The notes: generated from the sequence alone by a model not told the origin. Shown: positions 1 to 6,697, counted from the first letter of the stretch. The stretch: DNA of 6,704 bases from an uncultured Ruminococcus sp. (GCA_902773045.1 CACYDE010000184.1:1-6704); one strand, 5' to 3'. A program made the numbers and translations.

Positions 1-87
1 CAGAGTGCATAAAAACGCCGCAGGAATACTGACGTACCCCAAGGGCACTTCCTTCGGGCGTATTTCAAGGTGTTTTTGTGTACTATG
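1..87 (+). repeat. Long imperfect hairpin around the left repeat copy
   Basis: Seen directly: the outer stem pairs 4-19 with 69-84 (16 consecutive pairs, three of them G-U). Two further pairs, 1-87 and 2-86, follow beyond a single mismatch, so the stem may continue past the window edge. A second stem pairs 23-29 with 60-66 (seven pairs, one G-U). An apical stem pairs CCCCAAGG (37-44) with CCTTCGGG (51-58), with one C-C mismatch and a six-base loop. All four wobble pairs are G-U when read on the plus strand; on the minus strand they become A-C mismatches. This favours a plus-strand RNA or single-strand structure. The hairpin lies about 60 nt past the jetD stop. On the minus strand its last part reads GGCG followed by five T, so it could also help to end jet transcription. 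It is most likely a dispersed structured repeat; a terminator role is only possible. Confidence 0.7.
23..70 (+). repeat. Left copy of the inverted flanking repeat
   Basis: The copy contains the 16-bp core CGTACCCCAAGGGCAC at 33-48, then GGGCGTAT at 56-63 and a TTCAAGG tail. The same order of blocks is found in reverse orientation at 6649-6697 on the other side of the operon. It forms the inner part of the hairpin at 1-87. There is no open reading frame through it that looks coding. The repeat family is not identified; a REP-like or MITE-derived element is the simplest reading. Confidence 0.75.
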
Positions 88-114
88 ACGGAAAAAGATC
101 AAACAGATTCGGTG

Positions 115-136
115 CAAAGTCGTTAGACGGTCTTTG
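115..136 (-). other. Small hairpin just after jetD
   Basis: CAAAG (115-119) pairs with CTTTG (132-136), and CGT (121-123) pairs with ACG (127-129) around the loop TAG. It begins 13 nt past the jetD stop on the transcribed strand. No T-run follows directly, so it is a poor intrinsic terminator on its own. It may belong to the repeat that fills this flank. Confidence 0.3.
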
Positions 137-149
137 TGCGGTGTTGCCT
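131..149 (-). repeat. Possible repeat end touching the jetD stop codon
   Basis: Read away from the operon on the minus strand, the sequence is AGGCAACACCGCACAAAGA. The sequence on the other side of the operon, also read outward, is AGGAACTGTGAAGAAATA (6548-6565). With one gap, 13 of 19 positions agree by eye. The A of AGG is shared with the TAA stop of jetD, so this putative end overlaps the gene end. No target-site duplication can be shown. This is an inferred repeat boundary. Confidence 0.35.
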
Positions 150-1318
150 TAAATATCCACAGCCTCTTGTTCCAACTTGCAGTTGTGATCCAACATATAT
201 TGTACGGTTTCGGCAAATTCGCTGTTCAGCAGATTTTTAAGCCTTTTAACATCATTTTCCGTCAGCTTTTTTGTATAGCTGTTATATCGGATAAGCTCGG
301 GTATACCCATTCGGTATGCCTCAAAATGTACGCCCGTTTTTTCTCTGAGATGAAGAAGAATATAAAACCCGCCCGCATCTATATCGCCGAAATGAAAATA
401 TTCGGCATCCGGATTATCTGCATAGATCTGCTTGATGAATCTTCTTCTATGTTCGTTGTGATACCCGCCAAGATACATGACAAAAGCGTTGCTTTCCGAA
501 AATGCGTTAAAAGTCGTCAGATTCTCTATCGTCACAACCTTTTTGCCCGTAACCTTGATCTTGTTTATACACGGCAGCAAAGCCGAGGAGATGGCTATAT
601 CTCCGTCAAGCCTTGACAGATCTATGATCTGCCCGTCTATTTGTATCACCGCACTGCCCTTTATAAAAACATGTCCGGGATTTTTGATGATATTCAAATC
701 CTCAAATACACTCTGCTCATCGGGAAATTCCCCGTATTGAAACAGCAGGCGGCGCACCTTGCCCATAACCGACTCAAACGTTTTCGAGTCTCCGAATACC
801 TTTATGGAATAGTCTCTGATAAACGTCTCTTCCTTAACGTTGAATATCGTTGAAACGGCTTTCAGGAGTTTTTCAAATTCCGAAAGATCGCCGTCAAAGA
901 ACTCCACCCTTTTGTTCTGAACAATCTTCTGTTTCTGAGCTTCGCAGTATTTACAGAGAACTTCATTGCAGTTTGAATATTTGTCAAAAAGTCCGATCAG
1001 ACGATCGTTTATCTCGGTCTTGGGTGTTCGGGACACATACCTGTATGCAGCGTCGAGTGAGGCAGTGTTTAGTGTTACGGTATCAATTATCCCGTTTTTC
1101 TTTCTTTTTGCAAAAACCGTTCCGGACGATTCAAGCCCGGATACCGATCCGTTCAGCTCCGTTAACAGATCATACTCCGCTTCGTCTCCGTATTTCGGAA
1201 ACAGCTTTGATAGCTTAACGGAAAAACTTCGTTCCGTTTTATTTTGCCCCGTAAAGCTCTTGCTTCGCTCGTATTTATCAAGCAAGGCGCTGATGATCTC
1301 TTTTTCATATTTCGTCAT
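149..1318 (-). CDS. jetD: JetD, Toprim-type nuclease subunit of Wadjet
   Basis: Predicted DNA-cleaving subunit, 389 aa, cytoplasmic. In characterised Wadjet systems JetD is a topoisomerase VI A/Spo11-like nuclease that cuts plasmid DNA once the JetABC motor has extruded and stalled on the circle. The N-terminal half (about 1-190) would be the DUF3322-type arm that contacts the rest of the complex and DNA. The C-terminal half (about 200-389) is the DUF2220/Toprim part. Acidic residues expected for metal binding are present: E265 in VVTIENLTTF, D312 and D314 in FGDIDAGG, and the family-typical LEQE near the C-terminus (E383, E385). I chose ATG at 1318 because GGAGGAA lies 7 nt upstream; a TTG six codons earlier overlaps that site. 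The start overlaps the end of jetC by 14 nt, as expected for a coupled last gene. There is no truncation or missing catalytic residue. The identity is firm; domain limits are approximate. Confidence 0.93.
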   Translation of the reverse strand: MTKYEKEIISALLDKYERSKSFTGQNKTERSFSVKLSKLFPKYGDEAEYDLLTELNGSVSGLESSGTVFAKRKKNGIIDTVTLNTASLDAAYRYVSRTPKTEINDRLIGLFDKYSNCNEVLCKYCEAQKQKIVQNKRVEFFDGDLSEFEKLLKAVSTIFNVKEETFIRDYSIKVFGDSKTFESVMGKVRRLLFQYGEFPDEQSVFEDLNIIKNPGHVFIKGSAVIQIDGQIIDLSRLDGDIAISSALLPCINKIKVTGKKVVTIENLTTFNAFSESNAFVMYLGGYHNEHRRRFIKQIYADNPDAEYFHFGDIDAGGFYILLHLREKTGVHFEAYRMGIPELIRYNSYTKKLTENDVKRLKNLLNSEFAETVQYMLDHNCKLEQEAVDI

Positions 1319-4300
1319 AGGAAAATTCCTCCGCAAAGCTGTTATGGCTGCTGTCGGTGTAGATCATGATGATATTGTCCGCCTGTTCTCCGATAAGCTC
1401 AAGCCGTGAAGTCGGGGCTGCAAGAATGACCTGCAGATCCTGATCTTTAAAATAGCGCAGCATACTTTCTATGCGCTCTTCGTCCATCTTATCAAACGCC
1501 TCGTCGAGCATAATAACCCTGATCGTTTCGCCGATACTGTACAGCTGAGCAAAGGAAGCCGCAATAGCGACATAATAGGGTGTCTGTGTTTCGCCGCCGC
1601 TTTTCTCGCGATACGTTTTGGAGAATTTCTGCGTTTTGCCGTCCCTCGAAACGATGACAATATCGTAGTCAAGATAGCTGCGATAATCGGTGTACTCTTG
1701 TATAACGTCATCACCGCTGCTGTCGGAAGCCGTAAGCTTCGAGAACAGCTCGTTCATCTCGTCGTGATATTCCTCGTCAAACTGTGTTGAAAACAGATTA
1801 TATCCGCTCAGATTGAAATCGGACATTATCATTTCGTACAGCCGTTTTTTCTTCTTGTCGGGAATCCAGTCGAAGAGGTACGAATCGTTTCCATAAGTTC
1901 TCTGTTTGAGCGTTTTGTTAAGCTCCTTGAAAAGAGAGACGGCATTTTCAATGTTCTCTCGCATTTTTGCAAGGAAGCTTTCTCTGAACTCTGTTTCGCA
2001 GTTGTTCGTTATCACACGCAGTTTTTCCTCATAGCTTATAAGATCATGTTTAGCAAGTGAGTCGTACTCCTTAAAATAAGCCGGCATCATATCTTCGCCG
2101 CTGCCAAGCTCTCCGTTTTTATATATTGTCTGCAAATTATTGAGGCGGATAGCCGCGTTTGTTCTCCGGTTTTCGAGAGTCTTCTTCCACGGCTGATTAT
2201 TTACAAATATCGTGTCGGCCGATTTTGTCCTTTTATGCTCTTCGAACTTTTTTCTCGCCTCTGCCAGTGCGGCCTCTCTGCCGACGCTCATATCGTTTAT
2301 TTGTGCTTTTACCGCTGCTTCTTCGTTTTTTAGCCGGTCGAGTTCTTTCAGGGACTGCTCTTCCTCAATAATGCTGCGATTGATATTGTCTTTGATCGCT
2401 TCGAGTTTATTCCTTTTTTCGGAAAGCCTTGCGGAAATACTTTCGGCTTCCATCTGAAGCTCGATATACGAAGGATCATTTTCAGCTTTTTTCAGTTTAA
2501 CTTCAAGCTCTTTTATTTCCGCTTCTGTTTGACTGAGATCGGAAGGTGAGTCGATCACATCCTTCAATATCTCGAAATTACACTTTTCAATATTTTTTAT
2601 ATTTGCGCTATATGCTTCTTTTTGTTTGGAAAGCTCGCTCTTTTTTTCAGACTTCTCATGCTGCTCTGCTTTTTTGATCTTCAGCTGTTGTTCGCGCGCA
2701 TATTTACCTATATACGGCATTCTGTAAACGTTCGGATTGATTTTTCGGAGTGCATTTCCCTTATAAAGCATACAACCCTTTGTTATTGCGGCGGAGTACT
2801 CCTTGAGCTCGGACACGCTGTCACACATAACTACACCGCCGAGCAAGTGATTCACATAGGCGCGGGCATAAATATTTTCGCTCATCACCACACCTGCAAG
2901 AGTTCCTGTTTCGGGAGTCTTATCCAAATCAAGCTTTGCGGTATTGACTATTGCCGCAGTATGTATTCTTGATCTGTTCCTGTCATAGACCTCGGCGGCA
3001 ATGTCGTAATACTGCGGATCTACGATGATATAAAACCTCTGAGTATTAAGATATCCCTCAACAGCATTCTGCCACTCTTTATCGGATATTTCCAGCAGAT
3101 CGGCAAGAATATACGCTTTTGATGATATTCCCCTTACAGAAAACTCGCGTTCTATCTCCTCTTTCAGAGCCGTTACATTGCGATCGTACGTTAATCTATT
3201 GCGTTCGGAGAGATCTATGATCTCACGTGAGAGTCTTTCAAGATCGTTTGTGAGCAGCTTAAGCTCCACATCCGTCTGTGCTGATTCCGCAGTAATTTTT
3301 TCACGGGCATTATTGAAAGAAGTTTCGATATCGTTTACGATCAGGCTGCTTTGGACTATATTTGAGCCGCTGTTCTCCAATGCCGCCAGCTTTCCTTCGC
3401 CGATCTCCGAATACTTTGAAACACACTGCCAAGCCGGTCGAAGCCTTTTGAGCTGCTCTTTCATTTTATTGACATTGGATAAAAGAGTCTCACGGTCTTT
3501 TTTCTTGCCGTTAAGCTCGTTCCTGATGGAATTGATAAGAAGCGCTGTTTTCCCGGAATTAAGCACAGCTTTTATATTGATGTATCGCTCGGTCAGATCC
3601 TTTATATCAGATTCAAGTGTATCGGCGTCTTTTTTATTCCGATCTATGCGTTGGCGGGCAAGTTCGATATTTTGTGACGTCTTGCCGATACGGTCTGTCG
3701 TCGATTCGTATTCCGCGATCATTATCAGAATGTCTATGACCAATATCTGTTCGTCTATACGCAGGATTTCATTGTAAGCGCTTTGTATCTCCTCCAATGC
3801 GTTGACCTGATTTTTTACCTCCTCCACAACAAACTGCATCTCTTTAAGATTTCTGATATTCTCGCGCAAGGCTTCGATATCGATGTCCTTTTCGGGAAGT
3901 ATAAACTGCGAAACGAAGCTTTTTACATCCTTCATCGGTTTAAAGGCGAGCGATTTTGACAGTAATTCAAAGAAGGTGCTTTGCAGGTGTCCGAGTCGTG
4001 TTTTAAATCTGTCTTTCGCGGCGGATGTCTGCGGAATGAAGGTGACCTTTTTCCCGTTGTTGCGGAACTGATCGTCTCGTGACGGTTTATTGTCCGTGAT
4101 AAACGAAAGCTGATCGAGTCTGCCTTCCTCGCAGAACCATTTCCTTTTTACGTCACTCTCTTGATCCGGAGAATCAAATTTTGCTCCCAGAACAAAGTAT
4201 CTCTGCTTTGCTTCTTCATATATCTCTAAAGCCACATATGAGATCACGGCGCCCTTTCTCAGATACTCGTTTCCTTCTTCGCCCGTTTTTCCTCTCACAT

Positions 4301-4514
4301 AGCTTTTCAGCGTTCGCTTGCTGTCTGTATTTGCAGCCAGGTTGAATTTTCTGCTGTTTGTAGTAAGGATAAGCTGTATAGCGTCGAGAACCGTAGATTT
4401 GCCGGCGCCGTTTTCTCCGGAGAACAGATTAACGCTTTTCAGGCTGATCGTATCGTTATTAAAATAGTGCCAATTAATTAATCTGAGTTTAGTCAGCGTC
4501 TTCTTCGTCTGCAT
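1305..4514 (-). CDS. jetC: JetC, SMC/MukB-like ATPase of Wadjet
   Basis: Motor subunit, 1069 aa. SMC-type dimers of this protein hydrolyse ATP to extrude DNA loops, held with JetA (kleisin) and JetB (KITE). The N-terminal head has LINWHYF (about 12-18), then Walker A GENGAGKS at 33-40. Two long charged, heptad-like coiled coils (about 220-455 and 610-830) enclose a hinge at about 463-603, which is non-coiled and richer in hydrophobic and glycine residues. The C-terminal head carries the ABC signature SGGET at 972-976, and Walker B VIMLDE with D1004 and catalytic E1005, then a D-loop-like FDKMDEE. It is clearly shorter than MukB (about 1490 aa), as usual for JetC. An ATG 17 codons upstream (4565) has no ribosome binding site. 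ATG at 4514 has GGCGGTGA 5 nt upstream and places LRLINWHYF near the N-terminus, so it is preferred. It overlaps jetB by 26 nt. RecF/SbcC-like proteins were considered, but the operon decides. Confidence 0.95.
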   Translation of the reverse strand: MQTKKTLTKLRLINWHYFNNDTISLKSVNLFSGENGAGKSTVLDAIQLILTTNSRKFNLAANTDSKRTLKSYVRGKTGEEGNEYLRKGAVISYVALEIYEEAKQRYFVLGAKFDSPDQESDVKRKWFCEEGRLDQLSFITDNKPSRDDQFRNNGKKVTFIPQTSAAKDRFKTRLGHLQSTFFELLSKSLAFKPMKDVKSFVSQFILPEKDIDIEALRENIRNLKEMQFVVEEVKNQVNALEEIQSAYNEILRIDEQILVIDILIMIAEYESTTDRIGKTSQNIELARQRIDRNKKDADTLESDIKDLTERYINIKAVLNSGKTALLINSIRNELNGKKKDRETLLSNVNKMKEQLKRLRPAWQCVSKYSEIGEGKLAALENSGSNIVQSSLIVNDIETSFNNAREKITAESAQTDVELKLLTNDLERLSREIIDLSERNRLTYDRNVTALKEEIEREFSVRGISSKAYILADLLEISDKEWQNAVEGYLNTQRFYIIVDPQYYDIAAEVYDRNRSRIHTAAIVNTAKLDLDKTPETGTLAGVVMSENIYARAYVNHLLGGVVMCDSVSELKEYSAAITKGCMLYKGNALRKINPNVYRMPYIGKYAREQQLKIKKAEQHEKSEKKSELSKQKEAYSANIKNIEKCNFEILKDVIDSPSDLSQTEAEIKELEVKLKKAENDPSYIELQMEAESISARLSEKRNKLEAIKDNINRSIIEEEQSLKELDRLKNEEAAVKAQINDMSVGREAALAEARKKFEEHKRTKSADTIFVNNQPWKKTLENRRTNAAIRLNNLQTIYKNGELGSGEDMMPAYFKEYDSLAKHDLISYEEKLRVITNNCETEFRESFLAKMRENIENAVSLFKELNKTLKQRTYGNDSYLFDWIPDKKKKRLYEMIMSDFNLSGYNLFSTQFDEEYHDEMNELFSKLTASDSSGDDVIQEYTDYRSYLDYDIVIVSRDGKTQKFSKTYREKSGGETQTPYYVAIAASFAQLYSIGETIRVIMLDEAFDKMDEERIESMLRYFKDQDLQVILAAPTSRLELIGEQADNIIMIYTDSSHNSFAEEFSYDEI
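1326..1332 (-). promoter_or_regulatory. Ribosome binding site that sets the jetD start
   Basis: GGAGGAA on the minus strand, 7 nt before ATG at 1318. It lies inside the last codons of jetC, and it rules against the TTG start at 1336, whose codons contain part of the site itself. Confidence 0.85.
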
Positions 4515-5115
4515 CAGTTTCACCGCCGTTACTGTATTTTTCGAGTCGTGCCTTTGTTTCCTCATAGACGCAGTTCAATTCTTCTGTATCGAACGCCAGG
4601 ATCACGGACGGAAATATCCGCAATCTCGTATCGGGGCTGCTTATATCTGCGTCGAGATTTGAAATAATATGATATTTTTTAAGCAGTCCCAATGCGGAGC
4701 GCATATCCTGTTTTTTCATTCTTTCATTTTTCAGGCTCCGGTATCTTTCATACAGCTCATCTACATAAACAATGACCTGATCGGATTGCGAGAGTTTTTT
4801 TCGTTCCTCGATATAAATGATCCGAAGGAAAAGCAAAACGATGCTGTCGAGAAGTCTCAGACGTATGCGGCCCGTTCCGTAGTCGTTGTTGAGCGCAATA
4901 ACACCGTACTCCTCGTTAATAATGATATCATACCCGAGAAGATCGAAATAAGCTCTGTACAGTTCCTTATCTTTCAGAATATTGTAATAGCAGATTTTTG
5001 TATCGGTGCAGTCCTTCATTATAAAGCATTCGTTCAAAAGCTTATTTGCGTTTTGTCTGAATTTATCCTTAGAAACCGAACCGAGGATCCTTTCAAATCT
5101 GTTTTCATAATCCAT
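4489..5115 (-). CDS. jetB: JetB, MukE-like KITE subunit of Wadjet
   Basis: Predicted accessory subunit of the SMC complex, 208 aa. In Wadjet, JetB corresponds to MukE/ScpB-type KITE proteins (DUF4194-like): dimers of tandem winged helices that bind the kleisin JetA and help the motor to hold DNA. The body has alternating helical and strand-like segments. A likely winged-helix unit covers about 105-175, where the helix around MRSALGLLKKYHII is followed by a strand region, TRLRIFPSVILAF. The tail, ETDADEEDAD (199-208), is strongly acidic, and its codons overlap the start of jetC. ATG at 5115 is preceded by GGAGAG at 9 nt, located in the last codons of jetA; only one base separates the two genes. 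No enzyme motif is seen, as expected. The assignment rests on position, size and fold-like pattern more than on sharp motifs. Confidence 0.87.
   Translation of the reverse strand: MDYENRFERILGSVSKDKFRQNANKLLNECFIMKDCTDTKICYYNILKDKELYRAYFDLLGYDIIINEEYGVIALNNDYGTGRIRLRLLDSIVLLFLRIIYIEERKKLSQSDQVIVYVDELYERYRSLKNERMKKQDMRSALGLLKKYHIISNLDADISSPDTRLRIFPSVILAFDTEELNCVYEETKARLEKYSNGGETDADEEDAD
4520..4527 (-). promoter_or_regulatory. Ribosome binding site that sets the jetC start
   Basis: GGCGGTGA lies 5 nt before ATG at 4514. It is within jetB, just before the codons of the acidic tail. It supports the shorter JetC over the ATG at 4565, which has no such site. Confidence 0.75.
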
Positions 5116-5116
5116 A

Positions 5117-6535
5117 CTATCTTACTCTCCGTTTCAGCGTAAAATCCTTGAAAGTAAAGCCTTTTCCGCTGATGATATTATCTTTTGGCATGACTATAAA
5201 CTTTGACTTTTTATCACGCCCATAAATGCAGATAAAGATCAGCCGGATCATATCACGCTTTGAGTTCACTTCTATTTCGGATGCGTCTATCTCCGTTCTG
5301 TCTTTTAAGAGTGATCTGACATAAGCATTGATGTTTTTTCTCGAAAAACGATGTTCGTTTTTCTTTTTAAGCAGCTCATGCCGCACTTTCATTTCCTCGT
5401 CGGAGATCATCGGCGCAGAGAAGATCTCGTCAACATCACCGACTCTTTTTGAGACAGAGACAGTTTTAAGTGATTCGCCGCTTATAAACCCCTGTGGGAA
5501 CATATTGAATATCCTGCAATAATCATCAGGAACATCGTCGTATAGTCCTTGATCTTCCTCCGCGTTAAATGCGCAGGCAAGGCTTCTCAAAACTGAGGAA
5601 AGCTTTCCCTCTAAATCATTACTGTTTATAAATGCAAGTTTTGCTCTGTTTACGGCATTTTTGAGATATTTGGAATGCTTTCGCTCGATCTCTTTTTCTA
5701 TTTCATCGTACGAGTTAAAACTATCGATCATGGTCGTTATCATTTCCGTAAGTTTGTTTAAAGCCTCTGCTTGGTCGTTTTCGCCCTCGATATTCTGATA
5801 TCCGAGAACGGATTTTTCCATCAGCGTTTCATCATTAAGGATATCCTTTAACCTGCTTTCGATCGTATTGCGAAACCTTGAAACATTATCGTTTGTTTTC
5901 ATTCTGTGATATGCTTTTGAGCCGATAGTCTCGTTGTACGAGAAAAAATGTTCCATGATCTCTTCGGCTGTCTGTCCGTCGGTCAGCTCGTCGATATACC
6001 TTCTTATACCGGTGTTAAGCTTTTTTAATTCGGTAAACAACGCGAGAGTTCTTTCATAAACCGGCTTTATAACCTGCGGATACGGCCGATCAAGCAGCAT
6101 TTCATTTGTGAGCAGCGAAAAAACTGCGGACACCTCGCTCTGGTATTCCATTTCGCTTTGTTTGGAAACAGAGATAAACGTCTGCATAACAGAGACGGTA
6201 TAATGAGGCATTACTATCTTTGCGCGTCCGTTATTGTCAAACTCATATTCCACCCAGCCGTAACCTTTGATCTTTCTCAGAAACTCGGCTGCTTTTGAGC
6301 GGGAGTCCCGAAATACATCCTGTTCATCTTCAAATTGAATATCGGCTGAACCGTTCTTTTCAAAGTAATCGGTCAGCAAAGCAATAATAACATCTCTGTC
6401 CACTCCGTAGGAAAGCTCAGTCCGGTACGATTCATATATTATCTCAAGGCAATCAATAAAAACGGTCTGATATTTCCCCGTAAGAACGCGAAAAAAATCA
6501 TTTCCGACTATTTCAAAAAGCTTTATTTTACTCAC
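5117..6535 (-). CDS. jetA: JetA, kleisin-like subunit of Wadjet
   Basis: Predicted kleisin of the SMC complex, 472 aa. It would bridge the two JetC heads and carry JetB, like MukF. Visible parts: an N-terminal conserved block KLFEIVGNDFFRVLTGKY (5-22); a probable winged helix at about 23-115, ending in a strand-like GRAKIVMPHY; a helical, charged middle (about 120-325); a linker with acidic stretches (326-340); and a C-terminal block (about 395-472) with RDMIRLIFICIYGR and GFTFKDFTLKRR. This layout and length look like the JetA family of Clostridia (DUF5716-like), not the DUF3375-type JetA of type I, so type II is the likely subtype. The start is GTG at 6535, since TGA stops the frame two codons earlier. 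However, the strong site GAGGTGA overlaps that GTG, so the true start could lie a few codons downstream. First gene of the operon. Confidence 0.88.
   Translation of the reverse strand: MSKIKLFEIVGNDFFRVLTGKYQTVFIDCLEIIYESYRTELSYGVDRDVIIALLTDYFEKNGSADIQFEDEQDVFRDSRSKAAEFLRKIKGYGWVEYEFDNNGRAKIVMPHYTVSVMQTFISVSKQSEMEYQSEVSAVFSLLTNEMLLDRPYPQVIKPVYERTLALFTELKKLNTGIRRYIDELTDGQTAEEIMEHFFSYNETIGSKAYHRMKTNDNVSRFRNTIESRLKDILNDETLMEKSVLGYQNIEGENDQAEALNKLTEMITTMIDSFNSYDEIEKEIERKHSKYLKNAVNRAKLAFINSNDLEGKLSSVLRSLACAFNAEEDQGLYDDVPDDYCRIFNMFPQGFISGESLKTVSVSKRVGDVDEIFSAPMISDEEMKVRHELLKKKNEHRFSRKNINAYVRSLLKDRTEIDASEIEVNSKRDMIRLIFICIYGRDKKSKFIVMPKDNIISGKGFTFKDFTLKRRVR
5125..5130 (-). promoter_or_regulatory. Ribosome binding site of jetB
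   Basis: GGAGAG lies 9 nt before the jetB ATG and within the last sense codons of jetA, before the jetA TAG. Ribosomes ending jetA would pass directly over it, which suggests coupled translation. Confidence 0.75.
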
Positions 6536-6538
6536 CTC
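6532..6538 (-). promoter_or_regulatory. Shine-Dalgarno-like site overlapping the jetA start
   Basis: GAGGTGA is a seven-base match to the complement of the 16S rRNA tail. It contains the annotated GTG start of jetA. A site this strong normally sits 5 to 9 nt before the start codon. The in-frame codon at that distance is ATA (6526-6524), which is followed directly by KLFEIV. No in-frame ATG, GTG or TTG lies at the proper spacing. Confidence 0.55.
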
Positions 6539-6547
6539 GGATCACTT

Positions 6548-6565
6548 AGGAACTGTGAAGAAATA
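6548..6565 (+). repeat. Possible repeat end just upstream of jetA
   Basis: AGGAACTGTGAAGAAATA, read outward from the operon, resembles the outward sequence at the other end of the operon (131-149). It begins 12 nt upstream of the jetA GTG. If it is a true repeat boundary, everything upstream of that point, including the promoter, is part of the repeat. This rests on the resemblance and the parallel position of the two sequences. Confidence 0.35.
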
Positions 6566-6579
6566 AATTTTCAATTTAT
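6563..6579. promoter_or_regulatory. Perfect 7-bp dyad, possible operator
   Basis: ATAAATT and AATTTAT form a perfect inverted repeat with a 3-bp spacer. It starts one base after the candidate -10 box and so covers the expected transcription start of the operon, where a repressor would block RNA polymerase. AT-rich dyads can also arise by chance or belong to the repeat element. No regulator gene is in the window. Confidence 0.4.
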
Positions 6580-6580
6580 G

Positions 6581-6589
6581 CTTATAGCA
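6581..6589 (-). promoter_or_regulatory. Candidate extended -10 promoter of the jet operon
   Basis: TGCTATAAG on the minus strand matches the extended -10 form TGnTATAAT at all but the last base. A weak -35 candidate, TTGTCT, lies 19 bp upstream, longer than the usual 17, so the extended -10 would matter. The predicted leader is about 35-40 nt. It is the best promoter match upstream of jetA by eye. Confidence 0.5.
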
Positions 6590-6648
6590 AACCAAACAAA
6601 TATCCAGACAAGTTCGACGTCCCGGTAAGCGCATAGCTGCGTTGTCGT

Positions 6649-6697
6649 CCTCGACATACGCCCATTGGCGCGTGCCCTTGGGGTACGCCGGTATGCC
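6649..6697 (-). repeat. Right copy of the inverted flanking repeat
   Basis: On the minus strand this copy has the same 16-bp core as the left one (6672-6687), then GGGCGTAT and a GTCGAGG tail, with a one-base length difference and a changed middle. Its stem GGCATAC/GTATGTC corresponds to GGAATAC/GTATTTC at left. One A-T pair has become C-G, and the G-U pair is kept. The apical stem is weaker here than at left. The outer arm would lie outside the window. It is about 114 nt upstream of jetA and on the same strand as the operon. Confidence 0.75.

Noticed and set aside
1..148. Intrinsic terminator of the jet operon
   Set aside because: The hairpin at 115-136 lacks a T-run and the larger hairpin has its T-run within the stem. 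Termination here is possible, but the shape is not that of a clear intrinsic terminator, so no terminator was called.
1..148. Remains of a transposase or other gene in the left flank
   Set aside because: No reading frame gives a plausible protein segment; the stretch is explained by repeat and hairpin sequence.
1319..1336. TTG start that would extend JetD by six residues
   Set aside because: Its codons contain the GGAGGAA that serves the ATG at 1318, which is a far better start.
3178..3777. A 199-codon plus-strand open frame inside jetC
   Set aside because: It is antisense to the jetC coiled coil, its translation is rich in Ser, Arg, Phe and Leu with no recognisable motif, and it lacks a convincing ribosome binding site. 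It is a shadow of the coding strand, as are the other plus-strand frames.
4515..4565. Upstream ATG that would extend JetC by 17 residues
   Set aside because: No ribosome binding site precedes it, and the extra residues add no conserved block. ATG at 4514 has a good site at 5 nt.
149..6535. A chromosomal MukBEF-like condensin or an undescribed SMC system
   Set aside because: The fourth gene has the Toprim/LEQE pattern of JetD and follows jetC with an overlap. That is the Wadjet arrangement; MukBEF has no such nuclease, and MukB is much longer than this JetC.
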